A DNA stretch of 11,316 nucleotides from Hydrogenothermaceae bacterium (GTDB lineage Bacteria > Aquificota > Aquificia > Aquificales > Hydrogenothermaceae), in assembly GCA_026985705.1 (NCBI GenBank), contig JALSPY010000140.1, positions 1 through 11,316 on the forward strand, in the 5' to 3' direction. Under the pieces are notes generated by a model. The model did no database searches. It saw only the letters and a list, made by a program, of their open reading frames with translations, and was not told the DNA's origin. The position numbers and the translations under genes are program-made. Shown one piece after another: positions 7,197 through 11,316 of this stretch; the stretch's first letter is position 1; every line of letters begins with the position of its first letter.

Positions 7197-8162
7197 ATGA
7201 ATATAAAAGGATTTAATTTTAAAAATATCCTAAAAAATATAAAGTTGAGTTTACCTTTTGGACATAAGAAAGCAGTGGGAATACAGATGAAAAAAGATTT
7301 TGCAAGAGTTGTTGTATTAGAGAAGGAAGATAAATATTTAAATTTGCCTATAATGCCATTTCAAATTCCTTTAGTTGAAAACGCTGAACATTCAGGACAG
7401 ATGATAAAAGATGAATTTGAAAAAAGGGGAATTTTTATTAAAAATATAGTTGTAAGTATCCCTATAGGTTCAACCTTATTTAGAATAATCAAAGTTCCTA
7501 AAACTTCTAAGAAAGAGCTAGAAGAGAATATTGAATGGAATATAAAAGAAGATTTAAAAGCATTACACGGAGAGACTGTTTATAGTTATGATATTATAAA
7601 GGAAGAGGAAAATGAGTATATTGTTTTAGTAGTAATAGCTAAAAAAGATATTTTAGAAAAAACTCTACAAATTTTAGAAAATGCAGGTTTAAATCCTAAT
7701 GTTATAGATAGTGAAGGAGTTGCTTTAATAAACTTAGCTGATGCAGAAAAGGCCAAAGAAGAAAAACTAAAAGACGAAGATAATATATGTATAATGCATT
7801 TAGATTTAGATGAATCATACTTACTATTTTTCCACCACAATATTACAGTTCAAAGCTTAAACTTTAATGTTAGAAATTACGAAGATATGGAGGCAGACGA
7901 TAAAGAAGAGGCAGTAAATAGGTTAATTAATGAAATAGATTATTTCTTCCTAACTATCAACGAACCTAGAGTTATATATGTTTCTGGACTTGCTTCTAGA
8001 TATCCTGAAATAGAGGCTTATATGCAGTTAAAGTTTGCAGCTAGATTTACATTAGTTGATTTAAATCCTGCTATGGCATTAAATCTAAATATAGAGATGA
8101 ACAATAAGAAATATTTAAGTGAATATAATGTTCCATTTGCATTAGCCTATAGAGGTTTATAA
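7197..8162 (+). CDS. pilM: Type IV pilus assembly protein PilM (divergent)
   Basis: Actin/FtsA-like cytoplasmic protein of 321 residues that binds the N-terminus of PilN and links the pilus motor to the alignment complex. Family resemblance lies in SIPIGSTLFRIIKVPK (87-102) followed by ELEENIEWNIKEDL (107-120), VVIAKKDILEKTLQILENAG (145-164), NPNVIDSEGVALINL (166-180), VSGLASRYPEIEAYM (262-276), VDLNPAMALN (287-296) and the ending NVPFALAYRGL (311-321). The expected phosphate-binding motif near the start (Gly-Ile-Asp/Glu-x-Gly-Ser) is replaced by GIQMKKDF (28-35), and the second phosphate motif reads HLDLDESYLL (201-210) without a glycine, so ATP binding may be lost or altered. The order pilM-pilN-pilO-x-pilQ supports the call more than any single motif. 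The gap to pilN is only two bases. Confidence 0.85.
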   Translation: MNIKGFNFKNILKNIKLSLPFGHKKAVGIQMKKDFARVVVLEKEDKYLNLPIMPFQIPLVENAEHSGQMIKDEFEKRGIFIKNIVVSIPIGSTLFRIIKVPKTSKKELEENIEWNIKEDLKALHGETVYSYDIIKEEENEYIVLVVIAKKDILEKTLQILENAGLNPNVIDSEGVALINLADAEKAKEEKLKDEDNICIMHLDLDESYLLFFHHNITVQSLNFNVRNYEDMEADDKEEAVNRLINEIDYFFLTINEPRVIYVSGLASRYPEIEAYMQLKFAARFTLVDLNPAMALNLNIEMNNKKYLSEYNVPFALAYRGL

Positions 8163-8164
8163 AA

Positions 8165-8785
8165 ATGATAAAGATAAACTTACATCCAAAGAAGAAAGGT
8201 GTAGCAAAGAGTAGTGCAAAGGATTTTTTTAAACTTGAACTTCCGAGATTTTCTACTCCAGATTTTAAATTAAAAGGTAGTGTATATCTCTTGATTCCTA
8301 CAGTTATATTAGGATTAGAGGCTTTTTACTATTTAAAACTTGATTTACAGATTTCTAAACTATCTAATGAAAAAAAGCAGGTAGAAATTCAGATACAGAG
8401 ATTTAAAGCTATACAACAGACTATAAAGAATTTAGAGAAACAGTTAGCAGAACAGAAAAAGATAAAAGATAGAATACAAACTCAGATACTAGTTTATAAA
8501 AATTTTGCCGTAGAGAAAAAAGATGTTTTAAATATTTTATATCAAATTTCAGACAGTATGCCTGATGGTGTATGGTTTGTCTCATTAAACATTGGAAAAA
8601 ATAATGCAGACTTAAAAGGATACGCTCTAAATCCTGATATTATTACAATTTTCTATAAAAATCTATCAAAGCACTTTAAAAATATTAACTTCAATGCAAC
8701 AGAAAGGGAAAAAGGGAAAATTATAGAATTCTATAGATTTGAGTTAAAAATGAATGGTTGGATAAAAAATAACATAGGAGGATAA
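8165..8785 (+). CDS. pilN: Type IV pilus assembly protein PilN
   Basis: Bitopic inner-membrane protein of 206 residues. The conserved short cytoplasmic tail motif IKINLHP (2-8), which sits in the PilM groove in characterised systems, is present. A cytoplasmic linker follows, then one membrane helix at about 38-57. A Lys/Glu/Gln-rich coiled coil (about 59-107) leads into a compact periplasmic domain (about 115-200) with SMPDGVWFVSLNIGKN (131-146), typical of the PilN ferredoxin-like fold. It forms heterodimers with PilO in known systems. The ATG follows the pilM stop by two bases, with AGAGG inside the pilM end nine bases upstream, so translation is probably coupled. Its last codons (GGA GGA) supply the pilO ribosome binding site. 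Confidence 0.92.
   Translation: MIKINLHPKKKGVAKSSAKDFFKLELPRFSTPDFKLKGSVYLLIPTVILGLEAFYYLKLDLQISKLSNEKKQVEIQIQRFKAIQQTIKNLEKQLAEQKKIKDRIQTQILVYKNFAVEKKDVLNILYQISDSMPDGVWFVSLNIGKNNADLKGYALNPDIITIFYKNLSKHFKNINFNATEREKGKIIEFYRFELKMNGWIKNNIGG
8776..8781 (+). promoter_or_regulatory. Ribosome binding site fixing a TTG start (pilO)
   Basis: AGGAGG, overlapping the last two glycine codons of pilN, lies six bases before the TTG at 8788. No ATG precedes the membrane helix in the pilO frame, so this site decides the start and indicates coupling with pilN. Confidence 0.8.
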
Positions 8786-8787
8786 TT

Positions 8788-9780
8788 TTGGATTTTGATA
8801 TATTAAAAGCTCAATGGGAAGAGTTAGCAGTTTGGAAAAAACTCCTTATAGTTATTGGTTTAAGTTTGGGTATAGCTTACTTGGTATATATGTTTATCAT
8901 ATCTGAAAAAATAAATGAGATAGAAAACTTAAAGAATGAAATAGAAAACTTAAATATAGAGTTTGAAAATATAAAGAGGAATGCTACCCCTGAAAAAAGG
9001 GCAAAACTACTGCAGGAGTTGGAAATTGAAAAAGAAAAAACAGAGTTATTAAAAGTTGAACTAGAGAATGTAAGAAGCAAATTTATACCTAAAGATGATG
9101 CCCAAACCACCCTTGTGTTTATAACAGAGGAGGCAAGAAAAAATAACCTAATACTGAATAGATTTGTTATAGAAGGAATAAACGATGTTTATCTAAGATA
9201 TAATCCAGCAACAAACAAAATAGAGTATATAATTAACACTAATCAAAACGCAAATAATAACAAAGGAAATTCTTTAGTTCCAAAGAAACCAAACTTTGAA
9301 AAAAAACAACAATCTCAAAAACAAAATGTAAATGATCTGCCTACAGTCCATTTAAAGAAAGTAGATATGAGTATAAACATAATAGGTTCAACTCCTGACA
9401 TAATTAAATTTATTAAAGATGTTTCTTACACTAACAATTATGTAAGAATAGAAAACGTTTCCTTAAGTAAAGGCTCTAAAACTAATATTCTTAATGCTAA
9501 TGTTGAGTTGTCTGCATTCTATTCTCCAGAAGCTTATACAAAAAGTGCAGATAATAAAAAAACAGATATTTATTGTGAGATGAAAGATGTTTACTATAAA
9601 TGTAATGAAATTGCCAAATCACAAAATATATTGAAAAATTTAGATAGATGCTCAAATTTAAGTGAAAATTTCACTAAAAATGAAAAAATAAAGTATAAAA
9701 AGGATATAAATTCTGCATGTTTTGCAGGCTGTGTAGAAGATAAAAACTTTATAAAAAGTATACAGAAGAAATGTAAATAG
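8788..9780 (+). CDS. pilO: Type IV pilus assembly protein PilO with insert and Cys-rich extension
   Basis: Bitopic inner-membrane partner of PilN. A short cytoplasmic tail is followed by a membrane helix (about 17-38), a long heptad coiled coil (about 40-98), and a periplasmic PilO-like domain split into two halves, about 100-137 (DAQTTLVFITEEARKNNLIL at 104-123) and about 185-247 (LKKVDMSINIIGS at 189-201). The halves are separated by an Asn/Lys/Gln-rich low-complexity insert (about 150-184). At 330 residues it exceeds the roughly 200 of usual PilO. The excess is the insert plus a C-terminal extension (about 250-330) with six cysteines, C263, C272, C288, C311, C315 and C329, that could form three disulfides in the periplasm. 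The start is TTG with AGGAGG six bases upstream. Identity rests on architecture and on its position after pilN. Confidence 0.85.
   Translation: MDFDILKAQWEELAVWKKLLIVIGLSLGIAYLVYMFIISEKINEIENLKNEIENLNIEFENIKRNATPEKRAKLLQELEIEKEKTELLKVELENVRSKFIPKDDAQTTLVFITEEARKNNLILNRFVIEGINDVYLRYNPATNKIEYIINTNQNANNNKGNSLVPKKPNFEKKQQSQKQNVNDLPTVHLKKVDMSINIIGSTPDIIKFIKDVSYTNNYVRIENVSLSKGSKTNILNANVELSAFYSPEAYTKSADNKKTDIYCEMKDVYYKCNEIAKSQNILKNLDRCSNLSENFTKNEKIKYKKDINSACFAGCVEDKNFIKSIQKKCK
8917..8979 (+). repeat. Three 21-bp tandem units encoding coiled-coil heptads in pilO
   Basis: Units at 8917-8937, 8938-8958 and 8959-8979 encode EIENLKN, EIENLNI and EFENIKR (residues 44-64). The first two units agree at 17 of 21 bases; the third is more diverged. 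The period equals one pair of coiled-coil heptads of DNA phase (7 codons), suggesting growth by slippage or unequal exchange. Confidence 0.7.
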
Positions 9781-9807
9781 GGATAATTTTAAAATGAGGA
9801 GGAAATT

Positions 9808-10068
9808 ATGAGAGTTATAATTCTTTTAACTTTATTAGTGTTAATAGGTATTTTAGATAATGTAAAGGCTAAAGATAAAGGAGAAAAAAGTTTTATCGGT
9901 ATGGAAAATACAGTTGGATATATTACAGATAACAATGGGAATAAATTTATTATAATTGAGACTGAAGATGGAGCTAAACTTGTAAAAGTAAAAGAAAATC
10001 CTAAAAAAATGTTTAATGGTGCTCTAGGAATATCAAAGGAAGATTTAAGGGATATAAAGATAAAATAG
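9808..10068 (+). CDS. Small secreted protein in the pilP position
   Basis: An 86-residue protein. Residues 1-21 form a signal peptide (hydrophobic core IILLTLLVLIGIL, likely cleavage after VKA at 19-21), leaving about 65 residues in the periplasm. It has no cysteine, so it is not a lipoprotein. The mature part looks beta-rich: VGYITDNNGNKFIIIETEDG (36-55) followed by AKLVKVKEN and FNGALGISKEDLRDIKIK (69-86). This hydrophobic-DG-x-V-G-I pattern loosely resembles the C-terminal beta domain of PilP/GspC proteins, but known PilP is a lipoprotein of about 175 residues with a long disordered region. It may be a minimal PilP analogue; that is inference from position and pattern. TGAGGAGG lies five bases before the ATG. 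It sits 27 nt after pilO and 27 nt before pilQ, in the same operon. Confidence 0.8.
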   Translation: MRVIILLTLLVLIGILDNVKAKDKGEKSFIGMENTVGYITDNNGNKFIIIETEDGAKLVKVKENPKKMFNGALGISKEDLRDIKIK

Positions 10069-10095
10069 GAAAAAACAAAAGACAGAGGTATAAAG

Positions 10096-11316
10096 ATGCT
10101 AAAAAGAAAGTTTTATATTATCACTTTGTTTCTTTTACTTCTTATATTAAATGCTAGTTATGGATTAAGTATAAAAGGTGAGTTTTATGGTGCCAAACTT
10201 GGAACTGTAGTTGATGCTATAGCAAAAATATCGAATAAAAATATTATATGGAGCTCCGAAGCTGTAGGAAAAAAAGACATACCTGTTTATCTAAACATTT
10301 CTAAACCTACACCAATCAATACCGTTTTTAATTTTGTACTAAAGGAGAATGGATTAACTTATATCATCCAACAAAATATGTATGTTATAAAACCTGCTTC
10401 TGAAACAGTTATCACAGTTCCATCTGACGCAGTTAGGTATATGGGAAAAGAGGCTTTTTACAATATGTTAGATTTGGTTAGAAGAAATATATCAGCTACA
10501 GCTGAATTAAAGGTTTATCCAGAGAGTAATACAATTTATGTAAAGGATACAAAGGATAGAATTGAAAAAATAGAAAAACTAGTTGAAAAATACACTGCAT
10601 ACTTAAATGAGGAGGCAAAGAGATTAGCTGAAGAGTTTAAGAAAAAGGAAAGTTTAGAAAAATTAATGGCTAGAAAGGAGGTTATTATTTCTCCAGAAGA
10701 GTTTGAAGAGATAGAAGATGAACTTTTACAGATACTATCTCCAAACGGTAAGTATGAGTATGACCCTAATACAAACAGATTGGTAGTCAACGATTTAAGA
10801 GAAAATATAGTTAAAATAAGTAAACTTATAGCAAAAGCTCAAAAAGTAGATATAAGAACAAAATGTTATTATGTAAAAGGTATAGAGCCGGGAGAGCTTC
10901 TTCTTGTAATTAAACAGAACTTTTTATCTAAGTATGGAACAGTATTCTATAAAGATAAAAAAACTACACAGGTTGTAAAATCTACAGAGCAAAATGAAAA
11001 TGTAAAAAAGGAACAACCTAAAGCAAATGAGGTTATAACATCATTACCAAAAATATGTATAACAGATAAACCTGATATTTTAGAAAGAATTGGTAAAAGT
11101 TTTAGTAATATCTTGCTTAAAAGACCTTACCAAATTGCTATAGAAGCTAGAATTGTTCAAATTGCATCTTCTTTCAAAAGAGACTTAGGCATACAGTGGG
11201 GAGTTCAAAAAGGAAGTCCTATAAACGTTTTAATGGATGATACCCATGCAACAGTTAGAGGTGGTATAAACTTCGGAAGTGGAAGTTTATCCTTTGATTT
11301 AGGAACAGGTAATATA
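10096..11316 (+). CDS. pilQ: Type IV pilus secretin PilQ, N-terminal part (runs off the window)
   Basis: The first 407 codons of an open frame with no stop before the window edge. PilQ forms the outer-membrane pore for the pilus. A signal peptide is at 1-23 (LFLLLLILNASYG). An STN-type domain follows at about 29-100 (GAKLGTVVDAIAKISNKNII, 32-51). Two similar N-type modules come next, about 114-167 (VYPESNTIYVKDTKDRIEKI, 140-159) and 195-250 (YDPNTNRLVVNDLRENIVKI, 222-241), separated by a Lys/Glu-rich helix at about 165-195. A third module, about 253-340, contains a hydrophilic loop (288-315) and cysteines C257 and C321. The secretin core begins at RPYQIAIEARIVQIASSF (343-360), followed by KRDLGIQWGV, a hallmark of the family. 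ATG has AGAGG seven bases upstream. The rest of the secretin domain lies beyond the window. Confidence 0.93.
   Translation, partial: MLKRKFYIITLFLLLLILNASYGLSIKGEFYGAKLGTVVDAIAKISNKNIIWSSEAVGKKDIPVYLNISKPTPINTVFNFVLKENGLTYIIQQNMYVIKPASETVITVPSDAVRYMGKEAFYNMLDLVRRNISATAELKVYPESNTIYVKDTKDRIEKIEKLVEKYTAYLNEEAKRLAEEFKKKESLEKLMARKEVIISPEEFEEIEDELLQILSPNGKYEYDPNTNRLVVNDLRENIVKISKLIAKAQKVDIRTKCYYVKGIEPGELLLVIKQNFLSKYGTVFYKDKKTTQVVKSTEQNENVKKEQPKANEVITSLPKICITDKPDILERIGKSFSNILLKRPYQIAIEARIVQIASSFKRDLGIQWGVQKGSPINVLMDDTHATVRGGINFGSGSLSFDLGTGNI

Noticed and set aside
7586..7840. Minus-strand open frame inside pilM
   Set aside because: Ser/Phe/Lys-rich complement of a real gene; no neighbours on that strand and no ribosome binding site.
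8877..9110. Minus-strand open frame inside pilO
   Set aside because: Its Phe/Ser-rich repeats are the mirror of the Glu/Lys/Asn coiled-coil codons of pilO.
10536..10790. Minus-strand open frame inside pilQ
   Set aside because: Complement of the charged helix and N-module of PilQ; Ser-rich low complexity with no supporting signals.

Overview
The window is AT-rich (by eye about 30% G+C), gene-dense bacterial DNA. It has strong AGGAGG-type ribosome binding sites, heavy use of ATA (Ile) and AGA (Arg) codons, and proteins rich in Lys, Glu and Ile. A phosphoenolpyruvate synthase and a pilM-N-O-x-pilQ type IV pilus cluster point to a Gram-negative, two-membrane bacterium. The codon and residue bias, with chromosomal housekeeping genes, suggests a thermophile such as a Hydrogenothermaceae-like member of Aquificota. 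That assignment is inference from style only; no marker gene in the window settles it.

Layout. (1) Minus strand, 24-2108: a membrane-anchored HtrA/DegS-type serine protease followed 21 nt later by a UDP-sugar (UDP-glucuronate 4-epimerase-like) epimerase with a TTG start. (2) Plus strand, 2238-2930: a RadC-family JAB/MPN protein, divergent from the protease and overlapping tail-to-tail by 4 nt with the next gene. (3) Minus strand, 2927-4526: mazG (two-domain NTP pyrophosphohydrolase), then a metallo-beta-lactamase-fold hydrolase (NAPE-PLD/UlaG type) that overlaps its 3' end by 47 nt. (4) Plus strand, 4622-7069: ppsA, with a 14-bp perfect palindrome directly before its ribosome binding site and a probable terminator hairpin behind it. 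(5) Plus strand, 7197 to the window edge: pilM, pilN, pilO, a small secreted protein in the pilP position, and the first 407 codons of pilQ, tightly spaced as one operon. The pilQ reading frame runs off the right edge.

How the genes work together. PilM (cytoplasmic), PilN and PilO (inner-membrane, coiled coil) and the small periplasmic protein would form the alignment subcomplex that couples the pilus motor to the PilQ outer-membrane secretin. The protease and epimerase both plausibly serve the envelope. MazG and the hydrolase share a transcript, but no shared pathway is evident. PpsA makes PEP from pyruvate, the entry to gluconeogenesis and an anabolic step in autotrophs that fix carbon through the reductive TCA cycle.

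The least ordinary part is the pilus cluster. PilO carries a low-complexity insert and a six-cysteine C-terminal extension. PilM has lost recognisable nucleotide-binding signatures. A full-length PilP lipoprotein is replaced by an 86-residue secreted protein. PilQ appears to carry duplicated N-domain modules separated by a charged helix. I saw no tRNA, rRNA, CRISPR array, transposon or attachment site.
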